Part shown: positions 7,524 to 14,509 of the stretch, in pieces
Position numbering within the stretch: the first letter of the stretch is position 1
Layout: every line of letters begins with the position of its first letter
Assembly (NCBI GenBank): GCA_051646105.1
Contig: JBOFCO010000109.1
Location: forward strand, 1 to 26,958
Reading direction: 5' to 3'
From: JBOFCO01 sp051646105
GTDB taxonomy: Bacteria > Pseudomonadota > Alphaproteobacteria > Rhodobacterales > Rhodobacteraceae
DNA length: 26,958 nt
Position numbers and translations under genes: made by a program
The notes under the pieces: model-generated
Told to the model about the DNA's origin: nothing
Databases searched by the model: none
What the model saw: the letters and a program-made list of their open reading frames with translations, nothing else

Positions 7524-8219
7524 ATGTCAGGGGTTATTGTCCAATCAAACTTGGGGATTACTCTCCTTGGGGCGGGTATGACGGACCCTGCCGCTGTTTC
7601 AGAAGCAATGACAATCGCGCCCTGCCTGGTCGCCGCCGACGGTGGCGCAGCGGTAGCATTGGCGCTGGACCTCATGCCCGAAGCGGTGATCGGTGATTTC
7701 GACTCTGTCGACGGTGCGACTCTTGCGCGAATACCCCTCGGGCGGCAACACCGCATCGCAGAGCAGGCGACCACCGACTTTGACAAATGCCTGCGGTCGC
7801 TGTCGGCACCGTTCATCCTTGCCCTGGGATTCACCGCACCGCGTCTGGACCATACGCTTGCCGTTCTCAACGCACTGGCGCGCCATCCCGGACAGCGCTG
7901 CATCGTTCTGGGTGAGACAGATCTTTGCTTCCTGTGCCCGCCCGTGCTTGATCTGGCCCTGCCAAGCAAGACGCGGCTTTCGCTGTTTCCGCTGGCTGAG
8001 TGTGCCGGGCGCAGCGCTGGCTTGCGCTGGCCCATCGACGGGCTGAAGTTTGCACCCGGTGGCTTCATCGGAACATCGAACCAGACCGACAGCGCGCATC
8101 AGTCGATCTGGATCGACCAAGGCGCGATGCTGGTCATTCTTCCGCGGGAAACCCTGCCACAGGCGCTTGCGGGGCTGCGGGCGGCGCACGGCGCGACACC
8201 ACCCGTTCGCGGTGGATGA
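7524..8219 (+). CDS. thiN: Thiamine diphosphokinase
   Basis: A 231-residue protein, close to family length. It transfers pyrophosphate from ATP to thiamine to make thiamine diphosphate. Recognisable motifs are AADGGA (38-42), GDFDS (57-61), TDFDKCL (84-90) and PRLDHTLA (106-113), which together form the substrate and ATP/Mg site. The basic C-terminal half is the thiamine-binding beta-sandwich. The start MSGVIVQSNLGITLLGAG at 7524 is preferred over an in-frame upstream codon at 7488 because family members begin just before the first beta strand; its ribosome site is weak. The last 86 bases overlap the convergent EamA transporter gene. No thiamine-transport genes are adjacent. Confidence 0.92.
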   Translation: MSGVIVQSNLGITLLGAGMTDPAAVSEAMTIAPCLVAADGGAAVALALDLMPEAVIGDFDSVDGATLARIPLGRQHRIAEQATTDFDKCLRSLSAPFILALGFTAPRLDHTLAVLNALARHPGQRCIVLGETDLCFLCPPVLDLALPSKTRLSLFPLAECAGRSAGLRWPIDGLKFAPGGFIGTSNQTDSAHQSIWIDQGAMLVILPRETLPQALAGLRAAHGATPPVRGG

Positions 8220-9084
8220 CATACAGACCAGAAGCCACGATCACCCCCACCCCGGCCCAGGTCAGCGGTGCGGGAAAATCGCCAAAGACAAGATAGCCCA
8301 GCGCGGCAGCGGTGACGATTTCCAGATAGGCCAGCGGTGCAAGCGTGGCGGAAGGGGCGTATTTCAGCGCATAGGTGATCGCCATATGCGCAATGGTGGC
8401 CATCAACCCGACACCCGCCAGCCACAGCCAGATACGGCCCGCGACCGGAGCGAACTCGATTGCTTCCCAGCCAAGACTTTCGCCGAGAAAGAGTGCAGGC
8501 ACCATCATCACCGCCCCCCAGAAGGCCGTGTGGAACTGCATGGCGACAGGGTGCTGGTCGCGGGATAACCTGCGTGTCACCAGCATATAGGCCGCAAAGG
8601 CAACAGCCGTGCCCAGCGGATACAGCGCCACCGGCCCAAAGATCGTCAGGCTCGGCCGGATGACCAGCAGCGATCCGGCAAAGCCGATCAGGCAGGCGAC
8701 GATCCGGCGCGGCCCGACCTGTTCACCCAGAAAGGCGCGCCCCAGCAACAGCAGGATGAAAGGCTCGACAAAGACGATGGCCAGCGCATCGGCAAGCGGC
8801 ATCACCCGCACGGCCATGACAAAGCTGAATGTCGACGCGATCAGAAGCACGGCCCGCAGACAAGTCCATCCGAAGGTCCGTGCGGGCATGGTCAGCGCAT
8901 GACCCTGCATCATCACCAGGGGCAGCATCAGCGCAGCCTGACCGGCAAAGCGCGCCAGCGTGATCTGGCCCGGCGGTTGCCCTGCCAGTGCTGCCAGCTT
9001 GGCAAAGACATCGATGCCGGGGGCAAAGATGCAAAAGGCGATCATCAGGGCGATGCCGGGAAGGATGCGGTCAGGGCTGGACAT
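8134..9084 (-). CDS. DMT superfamily (EamA) transporter
   Basis: A 316-residue inner-membrane protein with about ten hydrophobic segments in two EamA repeats, the standard build of drug/metabolite exporters. The first repeat carries RAVLLIASTFSFVMAVRVMP and ADALAIVFVEPFILLLLG; the second carries APLAYLEIVTAAALGYLVFGD. The substrate cannot be told from sequence. It lies 50 bases after sdaA on the same strand; export of an amino acid linked to serine is only a speculation. Its C-terminal ~28 codons overlap the 3' end of thiN on the other strand. TATAGT (9098-9093), 8 bases before the ATG, could be a -10 giving a very short leader, but no matching -35 was found. Confidence 0.9.
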   Translation of the reverse strand: MSSPDRILPGIALMIAFCIFAPGIDVFAKLAALAGQPPGQITLARFAGQAALMLPLVMMQGHALTMPARTFGWTCLRAVLLIASTFSFVMAVRVMPLADALAIVFVEPFILLLLGRAFLGEQVGPRRIVACLIGFAGSLLVIRPSLTIFGPVALYPLGTAVAFAAYMLVTRRLSRDQHPVAMQFHTAFWGAVMMVPALFLGESLGWEAIEFAPVAGRIWLWLAGVGLMATIAHMAITYALKYAPSATLAPLAYLEIVTAAALGYLVFGDFPAPLTWAGVGVIVASGLYVIHRERVVSRRAPPAAPQAPVAGFPAEE

Positions 9085-9134
9085 GGCGGCTGACTATACC
9101 GGGGGCAGTGCCGCGTCGAGCGGGAAGCACCTGT

Positions 9135-10514
9135 TCAGCAATTTGGCACGTTGACGGCCAGTCCGCCCAGCGAGGTTTCCTTGTATTTCTCGTGCATGTC
9201 ATGGCCGGTCTGGCGCATGGTCTCGATACAGGCGTCAAGGCTGACCAGATGCTTGCCATCGCCACGCAGCGCAAGGCTGGCGGCGGACACCGCCTTTATC
9301 GCGCCCAGGCCGTTACGTTCGATGCAAGGCACCTGCACCAGCCCCTTCACCGGGTCGCAGGTCATGCCAAGGTGGTGTTCCAGCGCGATCTCGGCAGCGT
9401 TTTCAACCTGTTCCGGCGTGCCGCCCAGCACGGCGGCCAACCCCGCGGCCGCCATCGCCGCGGCGGACCCGACCTCGGCCTGGCACCCACATTCCGCGCC
9501 CGAGATCGAAGCGTTGTGCTTGCAGAGCCCCCCTATAGCCGCAGCCGTCAACAGAAATTCCCCGATCCGCGCGGGCGATGCCCCCGGAACATGATCCAGC
9601 CAGTAGCGGATCACTGCGGGCACCACGCCCGCCGCCCCATTTGTCGGCGCGGTGACGACCTGCCCGCCTGCCGCGTTTTCCTCGTTCACGGCCATCGCAT
9701 ACAGGCTCATCCAGTCGTTGATCGTATGCGGCGCCGTCAGGTTCAGCCCGCGTTCGGCCAGCAGCGCCTGATGGATGCCGCGTGCGCGCCGTCGCACCTT
9801 CAGCCCGCCGGGCAGGATCCCGGTGCCCTCCATCCCGCGCGAGATACAATCATTCATTACCTGCCAGATACGGGCCATGTCCCGGTCAAGGTTGGTGGCG
9901 GAGCGATGTTTCAGCTCGTTCGCGCGCTTCATGGCTGCAATAGACAGGCCGGAATTTGCCGCCATTTCCAGCATCGCCGCAGCACTTTCGAACGGGTAGG
10001 GGACATCTGCCGGGGCGGTTTTTCTGGCCTTGCCTGCCTCCGCCAGTTCCGCAGCGGTCAGGACAAAGCCGCCACCGATGGAATAGTAGGTTTCCTCAAG
10101 GATCACATCGCCTTGCGCATCGGTTGCGCGCAGGATCATGCCATTGGCATGGCCGGGCAGGGCGGGGCCATAGTCGAACAGCAGGTCGGCGTTCGGATCG
10201 AAACGCAGCGTGCCGAGCCCAGGGACCTCGATCTGTTTGGTCTCGCGGATGCTGGTCAGCGCGGCTTCGGCCTTTTCCGCATCGTAGCTGTCAGGCGCGA
10301 ACCCGGCGAGGCCAAGGATCGTCGCGCGGTCGGTCGCATGCCCCACGCCGGTAAAGGCAAGAGAGCCGTGCAGCGACGCGCGCAGCCCCCGGACGTGGAA
10401 CGGGCTGGCTCTGAGAAGGTCCAGAAACCGCGCACCGGCCACCATCGGCCCCATGGTGTGCGATGATGATGGGCCGATGCCCACCTTGAAAATGTCGAAG
10501 ACGGAAAGGAACAC
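9135..10514 (-). CDS. sdaA: L-serine ammonia-lyase (iron-sulfur type)
   Basis: A 459-residue single-chain L-serine deaminase that converts serine to pyruvate and ammonia with a [4Fe-4S] cluster. The N-terminal signature FDIFKVGIGPSSSHTMGP is clear. The cluster cysteines lie in GLCKHNAS, SGAECGCQAE and MTCDPVKG. The protein ends in cysteine (NVPNC). In the Legionella enzyme the C-terminal cysteine folds back as a cluster ligand, so the feature is probably preserved here. The start is a GTG at 10514 with AGGAC about 10 bases before it; the open frame up to 10607 adds residues that do not fit the family. It is 129 bases downstream of the GST gene on the same strand. Confidence 0.96.
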   Translation of the reverse strand: MFLSVFDIFKVGIGPSSSHTMGPMVAGARFLDLLRASPFHVRGLRASLHGSLAFTGVGHATDRATILGLAGFAPDSYDAEKAEAALTSIRETKQIEVPGLGTLRFDPNADLLFDYGPALPGHANGMILRATDAQGDVILEETYYSIGGGFVLTAAELAEAGKARKTAPADVPYPFESAAAMLEMAANSGLSIAAMKRANELKHRSATNLDRDMARIWQVMNDCISRGMEGTGILPGGLKVRRRARGIHQALLAERGLNLTAPHTINDWMSLYAMAVNEENAAGGQVVTAPTNGAAGVVPAVIRYWLDHVPGASPARIGEFLLTAAAIGGLCKHNASISGAECGCQAEVGSAAAMAAAGLAAVLGGTPEQVENAAEIALEHHLGMTCDPVKGLVQVPCIERNGLGAIKAVSAASLALRGDGKHLVSLDACIETMRQTGHDMHEKYKETSLGGLAVNVPNC

Positions 10515-10546
10515 GGCTGTCAGTCCTGAAGCGCTTTGCGCAACTG

Positions 10547-10577
10547 TTGCCCAAGCTTGCCTGGCGTTACAGGGCAA
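10547..10577. repeat. Overlapping inverted repeats upstream of sdaA
   Basis: TTGCCC (10548-10553) can pair with GGGCAA (10572-10577). Alternatively TTGCCTG (10557-10563) can pair with CAGGGCAA (10570-10577) with one bulge. The two pairings exclude each other. They lie 33-63 bases before the sdaA start, where an operator or leader structure would be expected. Confidence 0.3.
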
Positions 10578-10643
10578 AATCCGACATTCTGCGGCTTTGC
10601 GCGCCAATTGGTCAGGAAAGACAGCGCCGTGACGGGGTCTCGG

Positions 10644-11333
10644 TCAGAGAACGCTGCCTTCCGTCGGTGTGCAATAGCGCGGATCGGTCAGGGGTGTGGG
10701 GCCAAGGCCTTCGGCGTTCACCGCGGCAAGCATGGCGGGGCGCGTTTCCACCGCCTGCGCCATTCTGGCCAGTTCGGGGCAGTCGGCAAGCGTGAACCAG
10801 CGGTTCTGGCCCACAGGATACAGCACAGACCACCGCATCATCACGCCGGTATAGAAAGCCAGCGGCGAATGGGGTGCAAAAAGGTCGGGCAAGCCGTTTG
10901 CCGCAGCGTTCAGCAGGCTGAAATGCCGCTTCATCCTGGCAGTCATCAGACCATGGTGGCCGGGAACCGCGTCTGCCGGGACATAGTTTTCCGGGTAGAA
11001 GAGCTGCCGTAGATCGGCATGGGCGGTGTTCGACAGGAAGAACAGCCATTTAAGGAAATCGCCTCGCCCCGGACTGCCCGGCAGCGGGCCGGATCTGCCA
11101 TCGCCATGCGTGTCCGACAGCCAGAGCAAGATCGCACCGGTTTCGAACATCGGGCCACCGGGAGTTTCCAGCGCCGGGATCAGGCCGGACGGATTCAGCC
11201 GGCGATAGGCTGCACTGTCCTGCTGGCGTGTCGACCGATCCACCAGTGCGGTGCGATAGGGCAGGCCCAGTTCCTCGAGCAGCAGCCGCACGATCAGCGA
11301 GGCATTGTCCGGTGCGTAATGCAGGGTGAACAT
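10644..11333 (-). CDS. Glutathione S-transferase family protein
   Basis: A 229-residue soluble protein. The N-terminal thioredoxin-fold domain begins MFTLHYAPDNASLIVRLLLEE and contains NPSGLIPAL, with the conserved cis-proline, and the ETGAILLWLSD helix that binds the gamma-glutamyl part of glutathione (family S/E-T/S pattern). An all-helical C-terminal domain follows. The exact class and substrate are unclear. The ATG at 11333 has a very good AAGGAG ribosome site 9 bases before it and is preferred over the in-frame upstream ATG at 11354. It diverges from the EF-hand gene across an interval holding a CtrA-box match and may be co-transcribed with sdaA. Glutathione reductase is encoded 1.6 kb away on the other strand. 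Confidence 0.92.
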   Translation of the reverse strand: MFTLHYAPDNASLIVRLLLEELGLPYRTALVDRSTRQQDSAAYRRLNPSGLIPALETPGGPMFETGAILLWLSDTHGDGRSGPLPGSPGRGDFLKWLFFLSNTAHADLRQLFYPENYVPADAVPGHHGLMTARMKRHFSLLNAAANGLPDLFAPHSPLAFYTGVMMRWSVLYPVGQNRWFTLADCPELARMAQAVETRPAMLAAVNAEGLGPTPLTDPRYCTPTEGSVL

Positions 11334-11415
11334 GGGCTTGCTCCTTTCCTGCAATCATGGGGGCAGGGTGCCTGCGGTGAAAGCGGGAAAACGACATGTT
11401 GGGCCGAAATTGCGG

Positions 11416-11431
11416 TTAACCCGGTCTTAAC
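11416..11431. promoter_or_regulatory. CtrA-box match between GST and EF-hand genes
   Basis: TTAA-CCCGGTC-TTAAC fits the CtrA consensus TTAA-N7-TTAAC exactly, and the reverse strand also reads TTAA-N7-TTAAC. The same bases form the direct repeat TTAACCCGGT at 11416-11425 and 11427-11436 with an 11-base period. TTAA is rare in this GC-rich window. The site is 44 bases before the EF-hand start and 83 before the GST start. Confidence 0.5.
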
Positions 11432-11474
11432 CCGGTGATCGCACCCTGCCGCAGAATCCGCAGCGGAGCCTTTC

Positions 11475-12062
11475 ATGCGTCTTTTCATTCCGACCATTCT
11501 TTCCATCTGTATGTCGGCGGGCATTGCGCCAACAGGGTCCGCCTTAGCGGCAGAGGTCGTTGATCCAGCCGTTTTGTCGGGCCAGCTTCCGCCCGCCGTG
11601 CTGAAAAAGCTGCGTGCCGCACCCGACCGGTTTCTGGCAGAGGCTGCTGCGCTGATCTACGCCAGCGGCGGGCCGGACGGGGCCAGCGCCGCCGAGGTGG
11701 AGAACAGTATCGCGCTGGAACGTGCCGGATTGCGGGCCAAGGAGATGCGTCGGCTGCTGGCGGGCGATCTGGACAATGACGGCGCTGTGTCGGCGGCGGA
11801 ACTTGACACTCTGGCTGCTGCACAATCTGCGGGGGCCAGGGCCGCGTTGCGCATGGCGGCGGTCGCCGCGGATGGCGATGCCGATGGCGCGATTTCCGCT
11901 GCCGAGTTGCGCACAGCCGCGCAGGCCGTGGCGCTGGAGAGATTGCCCGAGGCAGAGGCCACGGCGCGCACGGCACTGCTGGCCTTCGATCTGGATGGCA
12001 ATGGTCGCGTCGCGGTGGCGGAAGTTGCCGAAGGCGTAACGCTGATCGCAACGACCGAGTAG
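11475..12062 (+). CDS. Exported EF-hand calcium-binding protein
   Basis: A 195-residue protein with an N-terminal signal peptide (hydrophobic to about residue 18, likely cut after ALA-A at about 26). Three 12-residue EF-hand loops fit the D-x-D-x-D-G pattern ending in Glu: 98-109 (DLDNDGAVSAAE), 133-144 (DGDADGAISAAE) and 172-183 (DLDGNGRVAVAE). A fourth, decayed one (GGPDGASAAEVE, near 65-76) lacks the first ligands. It is probably a periplasmic or secreted calcium binder with a helical, Ala-rich body. I know no specific function. The ATG at 11475 follows a plausible AGCGGAG site. A CtrA-box match lies just upstream. rpiA follows after 83 bases but has a candidate promoter of its own. Confidence 0.88.
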   Translation: MRLFIPTILSICMSAGIAPTGSALAAEVVDPAVLSGQLPPAVLKKLRAAPDRFLAEAAALIYASGGPDGASAAEVENSIALERAGLRAKEMRRLLAGDLDNDGAVSAAELDTLAAAQSAGARAALRMAAVAADGDADGAISAAELRTAAQAVALERLPEAEATARTALLAFDLDGNGRVAVAEVAEGVTLIATTE

Positions 12063-12087
12063 CGCGCCGTCGGGGATCAATTCCCCC

Positions 12088-12116
12088 TCGCACGGGTCCG
12101 TGGATCGCCCTATAAC
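12088..12116 (+). promoter_or_regulatory. Weak promoter candidate of rpiA
   Basis: TCGCAC (12088-12093), 17 bases, then a good -10 TATAAC (12111-12116), 29 bases before the rpiA ATG. The small inverted repeat GGGGA-TCAAT-TCCCC (12072-12086) precedes it. The -35 match is poor. Confidence 0.28.
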
Positions 12117-12145
12117 CGGGGCGCACCACGACGAAGGAATGCCCG

Positions 12146-12940
12146 ATGCCCGCCGAGAGTACTTTCACCGATCTTTCCCCCGCCGACCGCGCGAAATTCG
12201 TTTGCGCCAGCCGGGCAGCGGATTTTGTCGAAAGCGGCATGAAGCTTGGGCTTGGCACCGGGTCGACCGCCGCCTGGCTGGTGCGTGTTCTGGGCCGCAG
12301 GGTGCGCGACGAAGGATTGAAACTGACCACGGTCGCCACCTCGCTTCGCACGGCAGAGCTTGCGCGGCAGGTCGGGATCGAGGTCACATCCCTGGATAAG
12401 GCGGGCTGGCTGGACCTGACCATCGACGGTGCGGATGAGTTCGATCCCGCGCTGAGCCTGATAAAGGGCGGCGGCGGTGCACATCTGATCGAAAAAGTGG
12501 TGGCGACGGCGTCCGACCGCATGATCGTGATTGCGGATGCAGGAAAGTCGGTGGAAACGCTCGGCGCCTTCCCCCTGCCGGTCGAAGTGCTGAAATTCGG
12601 CTGGCAGGCCACACAAAGGCTGATTGCGGATGTATTGGCCGGAATGGATGTGGACGGGCGCGACATAAACCTTCGACAGTCGGGCGGTATTCCGTTTGTG
12701 ACGGATGAGGGCAACCACGTGCTTGATCTGCATCTTGGCCGGATAGGTGACGCACGTACCCTGTCGGCGGCGCTGAACCAGATTGCCGGAGTGGTTGAAA
12801 ACGGGCTTTTCATCGACATCTGTGACACGGTGGTGATCGGTCACGCCGATGGCCGGTTTGAACTGCGCGGTGAAACAGGCCGCTTACCGGACCGGGGCAC
12901 GGTTGATCTGGCCAAGGCGGCCGCGTTGGTTGACGTTTAG
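12146..12940 (+). CDS. rpiA: Ribose-5-phosphate isomerase A
   Basis: A 264-residue cytoplasmic enzyme that interconverts ribose 5-phosphate and ribulose 5-phosphate in the pentose phosphate pathway. Family motifs are GLGTGSTAAW (35-44, phosphate loop), TIDGADEFD (92-100) and KGGGGAHLIEK (107-117), whose E116 matches the catalytic glutamate of E. coli RpiA. A C-terminal FIDICDTVVIG segment is also present. It is slightly longer than E. coli RpiA (219 residues) but normal for alphaproteobacteria. The ATG at 12146 is preceded by GAAGGA at 12133-12138; another ATG at 12139 is out of frame. gor follows 27 bases later, so the pair is probably co-transcribed, linking NADPH-producing sugar flux to glutathione reduction. 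Confidence 0.97.
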   Translation: MPAESTFTDLSPADRAKFVCASRAADFVESGMKLGLGTGSTAAWLVRVLGRRVRDEGLKLTTVATSLRTAELARQVGIEVTSLDKAGWLDLTIDGADEFDPALSLIKGGGGAHLIEKVVATASDRMIVIADAGKSVETLGAFPLPVEVLKFGWQATQRLIADVLAGMDVDGRDINLRQSGGIPFVTDEGNHVLDLHLGRIGDARTLSAALNQIAGVVENGLFIDICDTVVIGHADGRFELRGETGRLPDRGTVDLAKAAALVDV

Positions 12941-12967
12941 GCAGGACTTTAGCGGAAAGCCGGGAAG

Positions 12968-14326
12968 ATGGCGTTCGACTATGATCTTTTTGTCATTGGC
13001 GGTGGTTCGGGCGGTGTTCGGGCCGCGCGGATTGCTGCGGGTGAATACGGCGCGCGCGTCGGCCTGGCCGAGGAAAGCCGGATGGGCGGGACCTGTGTGA
13101 TCCGCGGCTGCGTGCCGAAGAAGCTGATGGTCTTTGCATCCGGTTTCGGCGATGCCATCGCCGATGCCGCAGCCTATGGCTGGCAGGTACAGAATAACGG
13201 TTTTGAATGGCCCGCCTTTCGCCAAAGGCTCGATACTGAACTGACCCGTCTGGAAAATGCTTATCGCAACACATTGCTCAAGGCGGGCGTAACTATTCAC
13301 GACAGTCGCACCGTGCTGGAGGATGCCCATACCGTGCTGCTTGCGGATGGTACCCGCTTCACCGCCGCCCATATCCTGATTGCCACGGGCGGGCATCCTG
13401 TGCGTCCTGCGCTGGGCGATGCCGACAAGGCGATGGTGTCGGACGATGTTTTCAACATGGATGTTCTGCCCGAATCCATCCTGATCGTCGGCGGTGGCTA
13501 TATCGGTTGTGAATTCGCCTGCATCCTGAGTGGCATGGGGGTCAAGGTCACTCAGTACTACCGCGGTGCGCAAATCCTGCGTGGCTTTGATGATGAGGCG
13601 CGGGGAATGATCGCGGAATCGATGCGGGCGCAGGGAATAGACCTGCATCTGGGCACCGATTTGTTGGAAATTGAAAAGATTGCGACGGGGTTCCGCGTAA
13701 AATGCACGCGCGGCACGGTGCGCGAGTTTTCGCAGGTTCTGTTCGCCACCGGGCGTCAGCCCAATACTGCGGGTCTGGGGTTGGAAGCACTGGGCGTGGG
13801 CTTTGGTCGGCAGGGTCAGATCATCGTCGACGATTACAGCCAGACTGCCGTGCCCTCGATCTTTGCCGTGGGAGATGTGACGGGCCGCATCAACCTTACC
13901 CCGGTCGCGATCCGCGAAGGCCATGCCTTTGCCGATACGGTGTTTGGCGGAAAACCTACAAAAGCCGATCACGATACTGTCGCGAGTGCCGTGTTCACAC
14001 AACCCGAACTGGGCAGCGTCGGCCTGACCGAGGAAGCCGCCCGCGACCATGGGCCGATCGAAGTTTACGCGACCTCGTTCCGCCCGATGCGCGGTGCCTT
14101 TATCGGGCGCGAGGAGCGCGTGCTGATGAAGCTGGTGGTCGATGCGGAAAGTCGCCGCGTTCTGGGCTGCCACATCGTCGCGCCCGAGGCGGGGGAGCTG
14201 ATCCAGATGGCTGCCATTGCGGTAAAGATGGGTGCCACGAAAGAGGATTTTGACCGCACCGTGGCTGTGCACCCCACCATGGCCGAGGAAATGGTGACCA
14301 TGCGCAAGCCCGTGCGGCAACGATGA
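12968..14326 (+). CDS. gor: Glutathione-disulfide reductase
   Basis: A 452-residue flavoprotein disulfide reductase that reduces oxidised glutathione with NADPH. The FAD site begins DLFVIGGGSGGVRAAR. The redox-active disulfide is C43/C48 in GGTCVIRGCVPKK. The second nucleotide site is VGGGYIGCEFA, followed by R199 and R205, placed like the arginines that give E. coli Gor its preference for NADPH. FAVGDV closes the FAD domain, and the dimer-interface His-Glu pair appears as HPTMAEE (H435, E440). The arginines and general match favour glutathione reductase over lipoamide dehydrogenase or mercuric reductase. It lies 27 bases after rpiA. Confidence 0.95.
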   Translation: MAFDYDLFVIGGGSGGVRAARIAAGEYGARVGLAEESRMGGTCVIRGCVPKKLMVFASGFGDAIADAAAYGWQVQNNGFEWPAFRQRLDTELTRLENAYRNTLLKAGVTIHDSRTVLEDAHTVLLADGTRFTAAHILIATGGHPVRPALGDADKAMVSDDVFNMDVLPESILIVGGGYIGCEFACILSGMGVKVTQYYRGAQILRGFDDEARGMIAESMRAQGIDLHLGTDLLEIEKIATGFRVKCTRGTVREFSQVLFATGRQPNTAGLGLEALGVGFGRQGQIIVDDYSQTAVPSIFAVGDVTGRINLTPVAIREGHAFADTVFGGKPTKADHDTVASAVFTQPELGSVGLTEEAARDHGPIEVYATSFRPMRGAFIGREERVLMKLVVDAESRRVLGCHIVAPEAGELIQMAAIAVKMGATKEDFDRTVAVHPTMAEEMVTMRKPVRQR

Positions 14327-14413
14327 TGGCGCTGTGTGTTGACGTTCTGCGGATTGACGGGCAGACCAAGACGGGAAAAGACATGTACGGAAAGCGTCTG
14401 TCGGGCCGCAAGG

Positions 14414-14420
14414 CTTGAAA
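14414..14420 (+). promoter_or_regulatory. CTTGAAA element upstream of hflK
   Basis: CTTGAAA is the classic heat-shock sigma-32 -35 core, and E. coli hflKC is partly under sigma-32. No convincing partner -10 (CCCCAT-like) lies at the right distance; CAGTTA (14437-14442) is the nearest. Held as a weak candidate only. Confidence 0.2.
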
Positions 14421-14509
14421 CACGGTCAGAAACGACCAGTTAGCATATGAACTTCGCCTCGATCGCCCTTGGGCGTGCGTGGCGCAAAGGCAGAAAGGTA
14501 GTCGACCTT

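Noticed and set aside
8988..10466. Long plus-strand open frame opposite sdaA (about 490 codons)
   Set aside because: It is antisense to a certain gene, Arg/His/Gln-rich and without recognisable motifs; GC-rich third positions suppress stops in this frame.
12884..14320. Long minus-strand open frame opposite gor (about 480 codons)
   Set aside because: Antisense shadow of gor, with no family resemblance and no ribosome site.
14447..14509. N-terminal extension of hflK from the ATG at 14447
   Set aside because: No ribosome site precedes it, and the MAGNNGGPWG start at 14510 is typical of HflK in this group.
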